Positions 1 to 6,083 of a stretch of DNA of 11,761 nucleotides are shown in pieces. Both the position numbers and the translations under genes were made by a program. The stretch comes from Pirellulaceae bacterium (GTDB taxonomy: Bacteria; Planctomycetota; Planctomycetia; Pirellulales; Pirellulaceae). The stretch is taken from the NCBI GenBank assembly GCA_020846515.1, contig JADLDX010000688.1, forward strand, positions 1 through 11,761. The letters run 5' to 3'. Position 1 is the first letter of the stretch. Each line of letters starts with the position of its first letter. The notes beneath the pieces are model-generated. The model was not told where the DNA came from. It saw nothing but the letters and a program-made list of their open reading frames with translations, and did not search any database.

Positions 1-789
1 CACTTGGCATATCTCCTGCCCTACTTGGAACAGAATGCCATCTACACGCCGTTTCCTTCGGCGATCAAGATGGAGGATACGGACTTTCGAACGTATCCTG
101 CCACCCTGGATCCGCGACGTGCGCCTTACTGGGAGTTTCCAGCCATCAATGCGGTGACCGGCAATAAAGTGCCTGCCTTCTTGTGTCCATCGGACAATGC
201 TGAAGTGGCCCGCAAGCTGGGTGGAACTGCGGCTTTCTCGCTGTTCATTTTGGTGTCGCCTTCGATCTACGGCGGGTTCTGGGTCAACGACGAACTACCT
301 GATCCCTTGACACGCAATCTGCAGTGCACCAACTACTTGGGTAGTGCGGGACGTTTGGATGCGGATGGAATTTACTTTGGTCTGTCCGCGGCTAATGTAT
401 TGGCAGCCGACACCTATCGAGGTGTTTTCCGCCAGGGAGTTAGTATGAAGCGGCGTGACGCGGCTGACGGTACTTCCAATACGATTGCATTCGGCGAAGT
501 AACGGGGCGATGGACCAATGGCGTGCGGGCTTCCGGGCGTCAGCAATCGATGGCTTGGACATGCGGCCCCATTCCAATGCACTGGATGACCAGGAGCTTT
601 GGTGGTACCCCATACAATAACCGCGACCGAAGTTATTACATCTTTAGCAGTTTGCACACTGGTGACATCGTGAACTACACGCTGCTCGACGGCTCAGTCA
701 AGGCTATTCCTCTTTCGACTGACAGTCAGACCATGTTGCAGCTGGCCGGCCGTGCCGACGGTGAAGTCCTTTCAGCTTCCTTAGATTGA
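1..789 (+). CDS. DUF1559 domain protein, prepilin-like (5' truncated)
   Basis: The reading frame is open from base 1, so this is the C-terminal 262 residues of a longer protein; members usually run about 300-400 residues and start with a type IV pilin-like N-terminal methylation segment, which would lie outside the window. The visible part opens with HLAYLLPYLEQ, the characteristic DUF1559 (SBP_bac_10 / H-X9-DG) segment. It carries a FLCPSDN stretch near residue 60, and a GTSNTIAFGEV stretch near residue 155. The C-terminal signature is present as SSLHTGDIVNYTLLDGSV, but 10 residues, not the usual 9, separate His from Asp-Gly. The family is hugely expanded in Planctomycetes and is thought to consist of secreted pseudopilin-like surface proteins whose exact role is unknown. 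A small lipoprotein gene begins 13 bases after the stop and is probably co-transcribed. The family call is secure; the function is not. Confidence 0.9.
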   Translation, partial: HLAYLLPYLEQNAIYTPFPSAIKMEDTDFRTYPATLDPRRAPYWEFPAINAVTGNKVPAFLCPSDNAEVARKLGGTAAFSLFILVSPSIYGGFWVNDELPDPLTRNLQCTNYLGSAGRLDADGIYFGLSAANVLAADTYRGVFRQGVSMKRRDAADGTSNTIAFGEVTGRWTNGVRASGRQQSMAWTCGPIPMHWMTRSFGGTPYNNRDRSYYIFSSLHTGDIVNYTLLDGSVKAIPLSTDSQTMLQLAGRADGEVLSASLD

Positions 790-802
790 TGTGGAGTTTC
801 TC

Positions 803-970
803 TTGAAAAAGTTTGTCTGTTTGTTGTTGGCGATGAGTGCGTTGGTGGTTGCGGGCTGTAGCGCTGAGACCTCCTCTGCACCGAAGACAGTGGAGGGTGA
901 CGTCGTCACCCCTAAGGGCGAAAACGAAAATCGCCCCGAAAACCTGGCTCCCAAAGCACCGCCTTTGTAG
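803..970 (+). CDS. Small lipoprotein, 55 residues
   Basis: The gene starts at a TTG codon at 803, chosen because GGAG (793-796) sits six bases upstream and because translation from there gives a textbook lipoprotein leader: MKK, a hydrophobic core, and the lipobox VAGC with the lipidated Cys at residue 19. The mature part (about 37 residues) is hydrophilic, rich in Pro, Glu, Asn and Lys, with no recognisable fold. It lies 13 bases after the DUF1559 gene in the same direction, and such small lipoprotein or secreted-peptide genes commonly follow DUF1559 genes in Planctomycetes, which suggests a shared transcript and perhaps a shared envelope role. It would be exported by Sec, lipidated at Cys19 and anchored to a membrane. 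It is too short for default gene finders and the TTG start makes it easy to miss. Function unknown. Confidence 0.75.
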   Translation: MKKFVCLLLAMSALVVAGCSAETSSAPKTVEGDVVTPKGENENRPENLAPKAPPL

Positions 971-985
971 TCGGTGATTCGTTTT

Positions 986-1112
986 CGTTTAACAGTCAGC
1001 CGCAGGCGTACTCTGCTTGCCAGCGACTGACTGTGAAACGCGATACACCGAGTACGCCTGAGGCTGACGTCTAAAAGAAAGACCGAGTACGCCTACGGCT
1101 GACTGTTAAACG
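986..1112. repeat. REP-like inverted-repeat cluster
   Basis: Four related segments are packed into 127 bases. The outer arms, 986-1013 and 1085-1112, are inverted copies of each other with 27 of 28 positions matching; the left arm begins CGTTTAACAGTCAGCCG and ends AGGCGTACTC. A third, more diverged copy lies at 1050-1075 in the same orientation as the right arm. A partial copy at 1024-1040 pairs with 986-1002 (15 of 17 positions), giving a local hairpin with a 21-base loop. The cluster fills the space between the lipoprotein stop and the convergent rimK-like stop, so it could terminate or stabilise both transcripts. It also resembles repetitive extragenic palindromes or a small non-autonomous element, but no target-site duplication and no transposase are visible. 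Confidence 0.75.
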
Positions 1113-1120
1113 AGCGGTCG

Positions 1121-2434
1121 TTATTGGAAAGGGCTGCTTTGGCGGGCTTGTTCACTGGCCGGTAGTGAATCGATCCCGGGCTTAAGACGCAGTTCGCCGG
1201 GTGCTGATTCGTCTGGTAGCAATGCGCCTGACACAGCGGCCGGGTGGATTGGCGTGCCCTCTTTAAGTCGGAGCACGCGAAGTTGGCGAGCTCGTTTGGT
1301 GCGATCGGAGATCATGTCGCGCATGGATTCCAGTTTGCCGAAGCAGAGCAGTCGATCGCCTGCTTCCAGGACGCGGGCGGGTCGCGGGTTGGGTATGACC
1401 GTGGTGTCTCGATGCAAGGTCAAGACGTTGATATCCTTTTCGCGCAAGCCGGCTTCGAGAATAGTTTTGCCAACATATTCTGATCCATCTGGGATCGACA
1501 GTTCGGCCACGCCATATCCGCGGCTGACCGTCAATCGCTGACGGATATCCAGTTCTGGAAAATTGACTTGGGCGGCCAGAAAGTCGATGCAAGCTCCCGC
1601 GATATCGAGTCCGGTAGCCGCTTCGATGCCTTCCAAGCCGGGCGAGCTATTGACCTCCATGACCTGGGGGCCGTCGTCGGATTCCAGTAGATCAACCCCG
1701 GCGATGCGCAGGCCCATGATCTGCGCGGCGCGGACAGCGGTCTCGCGATACGCATCGTCCAGCCAAACGGTTTCAGTTCGCCCGCCGCGATGCAGGTTGC
1801 TACGGAACTCCTGTCCTTGGGCCACGCGGCGCATGGCGGCCACGACTTGGTCGCCCACCACGAACGCCCGCACGTCGCGGCCGCGGCTTTCGGCGATGAA
1901 TTTCTGGACCAGCACATTTTGCCGAGTGCTTTGGAGTGTTTCGATGATGGCTTCGGCCACTTTCAACGTCTCGGCCAAAATTACGCCCACGCCCTGGGTG
2001 CCCTCCAGCAATTTGATGACCACCGGTGCGCCTCCGACTCTCTCGATGGCTGGCACCACGTCAGTTCGATCGCGCACGAACGTGGTCGGCGGGATACCAA
2101 TTTGATGTCGACTGAGAATCTGCATGGAGCGCAGTTTGTCGCGGGAATTGGTGATGGCGTTGGACGAGTTGGCTGAGAAGACGTCGAGTTGTTCAAACTG
2201 GCGAACCACGGCGGTACCGAAGTAGGTGATCGACGCGCCAATGCGGGGCAGCACAGCGTCGTAGCGGCTGAGCGGCTTGTTGCAGTAAAATAGGTCTGGA
2301 CTGCCCGGGTTTAGGTCGATCGCAAACTTGAGAGTATTGAGCACGCGCACCTTGTGCCCGCGCTGCAGGGCGGCCTCTTTCAGTCTACGCGAGCTGTAGC
2401 AGTGCGGACTGCATGAGAGAATTCCCAGCTTCAT
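1121..2434 (-). CDS. rimK: RimK-type ATP-grasp ligase with C-terminal RCK_C domain
   Basis: Predicted 437-residue cytoplasmic ATP-grasp ligase. RimK proteins add glutamate to an acceptor C-terminus, classically ribosomal protein S6, using ATP. The start at 2434 gives MKLGILSC and has GGAG about eight bases upstream; an in-frame ATG at 2485 adds 17 residues unlike the family and is less likely. Seen in order: the N-terminal RimK domain (residues 1-95), NSRDKLRSMQ at 96-105, the glycine-rich ATP loop LLEGTQGVGV (142-151), DVRAFVVG (187-194), GVDLL (246-250) and the metal/ATP-binding MEVNSSPGLEG (259-269). After about residue 300 comes a second domain (roughly 303-375) with the RCK_C/TrkA_C pattern, including GYGVAEL, VGKTILEAGL, a Pro-rich strand and AGDRLLCFG. 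The last 60 residues are low complexity. Usual RimK is about 300 residues, so the tail is an addition. Substrate is not shown by sequence; other ATP-grasp peptide ligases are possible. Confidence 0.85.
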   Translation of the reverse strand: MKLGILSCSPHCYSSRRLKEAALQRGHKVRVLNTLKFAIDLNPGSPDLFYCNKPLSRYDAVLPRIGASITYFGTAVVRQFEQLDVFSANSSNAITNSRDKLRSMQILSRHQIGIPPTTFVRDRTDVVPAIERVGGAPVVIKLLEGTQGVGVILAETLKVAEAIIETLQSTRQNVLVQKFIAESRGRDVRAFVVGDQVVAAMRRVAQGQEFRSNLHRGGRTETVWLDDAYRETAVRAAQIMGLRIAGVDLLESDDGPQVMEVNSSPGLEGIEAATGLDIAGACIDFLAAQVNFPELDIRQRLTVSRGYGVAELSIPDGSEYVGKTILEAGLREKDINVLTLHRDTTVIPNPRPARVLEAGDRLLCFGKLESMRDMISDRTKRARQLRVLRLKEGTPIHPAAVSGALLPDESAPGELRLKPGIDSLPASEQARQSSPFQ

Positions 2435-2451
2435 CAGTGTCTCCGACTGCG

Positions 2452-2457
2452 TATAAT
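2452..2457 (+). promoter_or_regulatory. Possible -10 box for msrA
   Basis: A perfect TATAAT lies in the divergent spacer between the rimK-like gene and msrA, reading toward msrA. The -35 position (about 2429-2434, CTTCAT) is poor and overlaps the start codon of the rimK-like gene. If real, msrA has a leader of about 100 bases. On the minus strand a TTGACG at the right distance from a weak TATTGC could serve rimK, but the match is poor. Confidence 0.3.
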
Positions 2458-2566
2458 GGGAGCTGTACGACCTCGCATGTAACATCCAAAACGCGAGGCA
2501 TCCCTCTGGGCAATAATTGGGCCAGATTCATTCGTCAACATACCAAATAAAAAAGGTAGTGTAACC

Positions 2567-3268
2567 ATGAACTGTAGCTTGTTCGTTCGTCGACGCGCTT
2601 GCTTGGGTTGGCTGATAGCGTTTATGTCTCTGTCATCTCTAATGCTGGCATCTGGCATGCTGGCATCTAGTGCGCTGGGCGCCGACGAAGGATCAACCGG
2701 CGCGAAAGCCCAGGCCTTCGAAACGGCTACGTTTGGCGGGGGGTGTTTCTGGTGCGTCGAGGCAGTGTTTGAAAACCTGGACGGTGTCAAGGATGTTGTC
2801 TCTGGGTATGCCGGTGGCAACGTACCCAACCCCACTTACGCGCAAGTTGGCACGGGGGTGACCGGGCATGCTGAGGTGTGTCAGATCCTGTATGACCCAG
2901 CGAAGGTTAGCTATTTGAAGCTTTTGGAAGTCGTCCTTAAGACGCACGATCCGACGACCGTGAACAAGCAGGGGCCCGACTTCGGCACGCAGTATCGATC
3001 GATCATTCTCTACCATAGCGACGATCAAAAAGCCGCCGCCGAGGAATTGATCCAGAAACTCAACACGGAGAAAGCCTTCCGTTCGAAAATTGTTACGCAA
3101 GTCGTCCCGTTTGTGCAGTTCTTTATCGCCGAGGCCTACCATCAGGATTACTTTCGCAAGCATCCCAATGAAAGCTACTGCAAAATGTATGTCCGGCCCA
3201 AGATCACCAAATTAAAGAAGGTGATTGCCGAGATGGAACGCAAGGAAAAGTCGACTGTCGCGCCGTAG
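2567..3268 (+). CDS. msrA: Peptide-methionine (S)-S-oxide reductase MsrA, exported
   Basis: Predicted 233-residue enzyme that reduces methionine-S-sulfoxide in proteins back to methionine, repairing oxidative damage. The catalytic motif GCFWC is at residues 59-63 with nucleophile Cys60; GHAEV (100-104) and the TVNKQGPDFGTQYRS segment (131-145) are typical of the family. AYHQDYFRKHP leads into a Tyr-Cys pair where Cys205 is the probable resolving cysteine. An N-terminal extension of about 38 residues has Arg residues at 8-10, a hydrophobic core and a likely signal-peptidase site after ALG (residue 38), so the enzyme should work outside the cytoplasm; a lipobox is absent. The start at 2567 follows AAAAGG (2551-2556). 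A short hairpin, CGCCGT/ACGGCG at 3261-3279, spans the stop codon but has no T-tract. No MsrB is fused or adjacent. The reductant for an exported MsrA is unknown here. Confidence 0.93.
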   Translation: MNCSLFVRRRACLGWLIAFMSLSSLMLASGMLASSALGADEGSTGAKAQAFETATFGGGCFWCVEAVFENLDGVKDVVSGYAGGNVPNPTYAQVGTGVTGHAEVCQILYDPAKVSYLKLLEVVLKTHDPTTVNKQGPDFGTQYRSIILYHSDDQKAAAEELIQKLNTEKAFRSKIVTQVVPFVQFFIAEAYHQDYFRKHPNESYCKMYVRPKITKLKKVIAEMERKEKSTVAP

Positions 3269-3408
3269 CTAGCACGGCGTCGGGGCCCCTACGAAGTGGG
3301 CCAACATTAGCTGGTTTAGCCGTAATAACCGGGGGTTTCCTGTGTTTGCAGGTTCTGGCCAGACCGCGCAAGTGACCGACTAGAGCCCTGAGCTCATGCT
3401 CGTGGGTG

Positions 3409-3456
3409 GTCTGGTATTCGCTGGGTCTGGTATAATCACGAGTAGCCCGGTATAAT
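3409..3456 (+). promoter_or_regulatory. Iterated -10 boxes upstream of the cold-shock gene
   Basis: The 323-base spacer 3269-3591 holds no gene. Within it, a short motif recurs about every 17-20 bases: GTCTGGTATT (3409), GTCTGGTATA (3426) and CCCGGTATA (3446). The second and third include perfect TATAAT hexamers at 3431-3436 and 3451-3456; the first of these is preceded by TG-N, an extended -10. No convincing -35 is seen. Transcription from them would give a 5' leader of roughly 130-155 bases before the cold-shock gene, a length typical of regulated csp mRNAs. A 10-bp palindrome CCGAATTCGG lies in the leader at 3486-3495. Confidence 0.5.
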
Positions 3457-3591
3457 ATAGGCTGGTGCAATTGCATCTATCGACTCCGAATTCGGGTCGC
3501 CACTCCTTGTCGCTCAGCGATTGGTCGCGGCAACTCTCGCTTGAGGTTGATGAACGACGTTCGCTTCTCTCTCTTTGCACAGGAGTGCACC

Positions 3592-3795
3592 ATGGCCCAA
3601 GGTACCATCAAGAAGATCGTAGCTGACAAGGGATTTGGTTTTATTAAAACCGATCGCGGCGAGATCTTCTTTCATTCGTCAGCCCTCCAAGGCATCACCA
3701 TTGAATCGCTGCGCGAAGGTCAGGTGGTTGATTTCACCGAAGGCCGAGGCCCTAAGGGACCGCGAGCGGAAGCCATCAAGCTGGTTGCGCCCTGA
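3592..3795 (+). CDS. Cold-shock-domain protein (CspA family)
   Basis: Predicted 67-residue single-domain nucleic-acid-binding protein, likely an RNA chaperone. RNP1 is KGFGFI (residues 13-18) and RNP2 is IFFHSS (25-30); the C-terminal strand PKGPRAEAIKLV matches the last strand of the OB fold. The aromatic residues Phe15, Phe17, Phe26 and Phe27 that stack on bases are kept, but the Trp of the KWF segment in Escherichia coli CspA is replaced (GTIKKIVADKG), as in a divergent group of bacterial cold-shock proteins. The ATG at 3592 is preferred because AGGAG (3581-3585) lies six bases upstream and the protein then begins exactly at the domain; longer in-frame starts at 3541 and 3550 would add 14-17 residues with no family similarity. 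The long leader with repeated -10 boxes suggests transcript-level control. Whether it is induced by cold cannot be told. Confidence 0.93.
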   Translation: MAQGTIKKIVADKGFGFIKTDRGEIFFHSSALQGITIESLREGQVVDFTEGRGPKGPRAEAIKLVAP

Positions 3796-3858
3796 TAGTT
3801 GCTGAGACGTATCGGTCATTTGTCCCGATGGTTCAACGCATTACCAGGTGCCCTTCGC

Positions 3859-4191
3859 ATGCACAAGCCTCAACACAGTTCCAAGCATCTTCCCAGCACA
3901 CCATCGACACCGGTGCCCTCTGCGCCATTGGTGGTGCGCCAGGAGGCTGCGCACGAACTGTCGCATGACGAGGCCGCCATTCTGGATACGTTTGCTAAAT
4001 ATCTTATGCCGCCCGAGCAGATGCTCTGTTTAACCAATACAGATTCGCCCTCTGTCCGGCAAGCGCTGGACCGATTAGTCCAGCGTGGCTGGATGACGGC
4101 TCAGAGCTTCAAAGGTGGGTACTCCCTGACAGTCGACGGCTTTAACGCTATGAGCCAACGACGTTCGAAACGTACCGCGGGAAACAAATAA
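3859..4191 (+). CDS. Small winged-helix-like protein, function unknown
   Basis: I do not recognise this 110-residue protein. The start at 3859 is chosen because AGGTG lies eight bases upstream (3846-3850); an upstream TTG at 3799 has no ribosome site and only adds a basic segment. Residues 1-30 are rich in Pro, Ser, Thr and His and probably disordered. Residues 36-97 look like a compact helix-turn-helix/winged-helix fold: helix SHDEAAILDTFAKYL, then TDSPSVRQALDRLVQRGWM, which resembles a recognition helix followed by the start of a wing, and FKGGYSLTVDGFNAM as the hairpin and last helix. The tail (QRRSKRTAGNK) is strongly basic. This would suit a small DNA-binding or RNA-binding protein. It starts 63 bases after the cold-shock gene in the same direction and may share its transcript. 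The fold is an inference from pattern only. Confidence 0.7.
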   Translation: MHKPQHSSKHLPSTPSTPVPSAPLVVRQEAAHELSHDEAAILDTFAKYLMPPEQMLCLTNTDSPSVRQALDRLVQRGWMTAQSFKGGYSLTVDGFNAMSQRRSKRTAGNK

Positions 4192-4314
4192 CTGGTGACT
4201 TCGTGCACCGTGTTTCCAACAGCCTCTCTCTCACCCTAGGTCGGTAACTCTCCGATCTCGTCTGGTCTTTGGCTGTCCTCTGATCGTCTTTTCGTAATCA
4301 GAAGGTGGTGTTCT

Positions 4315-4554
4315 ATGACCAGTAAAGTGCCCGATAACCAACTCACGCGCGCCGTCACCATGAAACTGGCTCAGCGCAGCGGCGGTTCAGGTTGCAAAGT
4401 CTCCGCAGCGGTCGCCAATGGTTATGTAACCATTACAGGATCGGTCGAAGCCGAATACCAAAAGCGACCGATCATCAATGCTGTCAACGGCATTAACGGT
4501 GTCCGACGCGTCATCGACCAGTTGGTTGTGGTGCCGAAGAAGAAACGCGAGTAA
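4315..4554 (+). CDS. BON-domain protein, 79 residues
   Basis: Predicted small protein made of one BON domain. The diagnostic pattern is clear: NGYVTITGSVEAEYQK (residues 35-50) is the Gly-x-Val-x-Leu/Ile-x-Gly-x-Val core, followed by the helix RPIINAVNGINGVRRV and the final strand VIDQLVVVP. BON domains usually occur in periplasmic or outer-membrane proteins such as OsmY and are proposed to bind lipids or polymers. Here there is no signal peptide, so the protein appears cytoplasmic, and the C-terminus is a Lys/Arg cluster (PKKKRE). A strong ribosome site, AGAAGGTGG, lies just upstream of the ATG. It follows the winged-helix-like gene by 123 bases in the same direction; no promoter is obvious in that gap, so it may belong to the cold-shock transcript. 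Domain call firm, role unknown. Confidence 0.85.
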   Translation: MTSKVPDNQLTRAVTMKLAQRSGGSGCKVSAAVANGYVTITGSVEAEYQKRPIINAVNGINGVRRVIDQLVVVPKKKRE

Positions 4555-4576
4555 CTCGCGATTACTTGATGTGTAA

Positions 4577-4608
4577 ACTAAAATCGCACGGCCTCTGGTG
4601 TGCCGTGC
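4577..4608 (-). terminator. Possible terminator, convergent BON/desaturase spacer
   Basis: GCACGGC (4586-4592) and GCCGTGC (4602-4608) form a perfect 7-bp stem with a 9-base loop. On the minus strand the stem is followed by GATTTTAGTTT, a moderate T-tract, so it could end desaturase transcripts about 200 bases after the stop. On the plus strand there is no T-tract, so for the BON gene it would only act as a stabilising hairpin. Confidence 0.4.
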
Positions 4609-4682
4609 CGATCAGCCCAGTAGGTCGTCCATCGCGAGAGTGAAAACGGCGTCGGTCTTTAGTCGGGCCAAACCGGACGCTA

Positions 4683-4702
4683 TTGCGGCTGATTAGCCGC
4701 AA
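4683..4702. other. Perfect 8-bp hairpin in the BON/desaturase spacer
   Basis: TTGCGGCT and AGCCGCAA flank a GATT loop. No T-tract follows on either strand. A second small hairpin, CACTTA/TAAGTG, lies at 4795-4809 directly beyond the desaturase stop codon. The spacer 4555-4811 otherwise shows no gene. Confidence 0.45.
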
Positions 4703-4811
4703 GCACGCTAGCCCACGGTTTTCGGCCCACATTAAGATTGACGCCAACCAATCGCGTCTTCGCTCTTGGGTGAGGAGTCTTTATTGTCCAGATGCACTTA
4801 GTTTAAGTGGC

Positions 4812-5807
4812 TTAGCCGTTTGTCTGGTAGGCATATCGAGCTTCGCGATAGCTGACAAATCGTTGTAAGGCCTCATCCCACAAGTTGGCTCGAAAGCAAG
4901 CTAACACATCGGCCGGATGCAGCGTCGTCGAGGCAGGTTTCTGCAGTTCTGGTAGTTGAGCCATCGCTTCGGGCAAACGATAAAACGGAATCCTCGCATT
5001 GAGATGATGAATATGGTGCAGGCCAATGTTGCCGGTAAACCAGTTCATCAGTGGTCCCATTTTCAAGTAACTGGAGGACTGCAATGCCGCCTTGGCGTGA
5101 TTCCAGTTATCTCTCAGCTCCAGTCGACAGCCAGGGAAATTGTGCTGGGCATAAAACAGGTAAGAGCCCAAGCAGCAGGCTAGCATGAGCGGTGCCAGCA
5201 AGCACAGCCAGAGCGCATCCCAACCAAGCATGAGCAGGCCGGCAATCAAGATACCGTGGATGGCCAGCGCCGCCATGGCGTCCCAGTGCAGCAATGGCTT
5301 TCTCAGGAATGCTTGAATGCACATGCCATACATGAATACAGTCAAGTAGCCCAGCAGGATCGTCAGCGGATGACGGGCGATGAAGTAGTGCCAGCGGGCT
5401 GGCAACGAAGCCTGCTGAAATTGCTCGCTGGTCATCGTGGGAAACGAGCCAACGGCACTGTCCATGTCTTTGGAGTTGTTTTTGTGATGATGGTTGTGCG
5501 AGCGATTCCAAACACTGGGCGGGCTGAGCACCAGCAGACCGTAGACGTTGAGGATCCAGCGTGCGGCCCAGGATCGCGAGAGAATCGCATGGTGCTGGAA
5601 ATCGTGGTAAATGATGAACATCCGCACGATCAACAAGCCACTTACGCCGCTGGCGAGAATGCGCACAAACAGCGGTAGCCCACTCAGGCAAACGATCAAA
5701 CAACCCAAATAGGCCAGCACAGTAGACCAGACAGCCCACCAACTCCGACCGGAATGCTCCTGAGCAAATGCGCGCGTAGCTATCAACAGTTCTTTTTCGG
5801 AACGCAT
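4812..5807 (-). CDS. Membrane fatty acid desaturase
   Basis: Predicted 331-residue integral-membrane, di-iron acyl-lipid desaturase. It would insert a double bond in membrane fatty acids using oxygen and an electron donor. The three His boxes are all visible: HDFQHH (residues 68-73), HNHHH (104-108) and GLHHIHH (262-268), giving the HxxxH, HxxHH and HxxHH ligands; a further QHN at 221-223 is in a typical position. Hydrophobic segments near 27-65, 148-168, 177-196 and 198-217 alternate with the His boxes as in the family. The ATG at 5807 is preferred over a TTG at 5816 because GGGAG sits nine bases before the ATG but would abut the TTG. Regiospecificity cannot be assigned, and carotenoid ketolase-type or hydroxylase-type members share these boxes. 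It stands alone; the nearest same-strand gene is 276 bases upstream. Confidence 0.9.
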   Translation of the reverse strand: MRSEKELLIATRAFAQEHSGRSWWAVWSTVLAYLGCLIVCLSGLPLFVRILASGVSGLLIVRMFIIYHDFQHHAILSRSWAARWILNVYGLLVLSPPSVWNRSHNHHHKNNSKDMDSAVGSFPTMTSEQFQQASLPARWHYFIARHPLTILLGYLTVFMYGMCIQAFLRKPLLHWDAMAALAIHGILIAGLLMLGWDALWLCLLAPLMLACCLGSYLFYAQHNFPGCRLELRDNWNHAKAALQSSSYLKMGPLMNWFTGNIGLHHIHHLNARIPFYRLPEAMAQLPELQKPASTTLHPADVLACFRANLWDEALQRFVSYREARYAYQTNG

Positions 5808-5954
5808 ACCGGTCAACTCCCTCGCTCTGCAGAAATTAGTCGCACGAGCCAGCGTTTGCTGGTCAGCTGCTAGGCGTAAGAAGACGACTCAGCTTCGATC
5901 GGGCTCATGAGTGGCAGCATAAAAGGCGAGGAGTTATCGAAACCTAGCAACCGT

Positions 5955-5983
5955 ATTGTACAACTAGTAACAGATTTCGTCAC
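5955..5983 (-). promoter_or_regulatory. Candidate sigma-70-type promoter for the desaturase
   Basis: On the minus strand GTGACG (5978-5983, 4 of 6 to the -35 consensus) is followed after exactly 17 bases by TACAAT (5955-5960, 5 of 6 to the -10 consensus). It would start transcription near 5948 and leave a leader of about 140 bases before the desaturase ATG. The leader contains a small hairpin, CCAGC/GCTGG, near 5851-5864. Confidence 0.4.
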
Positions 5984-6083
5984 CGCACAGCCATGGCAAT
6001 ACGCGAGGCAATCCAAGGATTGATCGAGTTAGAGCCATATTTGACTCGTTCTGCACAGGAGGGCCGGTTCGACCGTGGCGAGG

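Noticed and set aside
986..1112. Insertion sequence with terminal inverted repeats
   Set aside because: At 127 bases it cannot encode a transposase, and I found no target-site duplication at its ends; it is kept as a REP-like repeat.
1563..2105. 180-codon plus-strand frame
   Set aside because: It is antisense to the conserved ATP-grasp core of the rimK-like gene and has low-complexity Ser/Thr/Arg composition.
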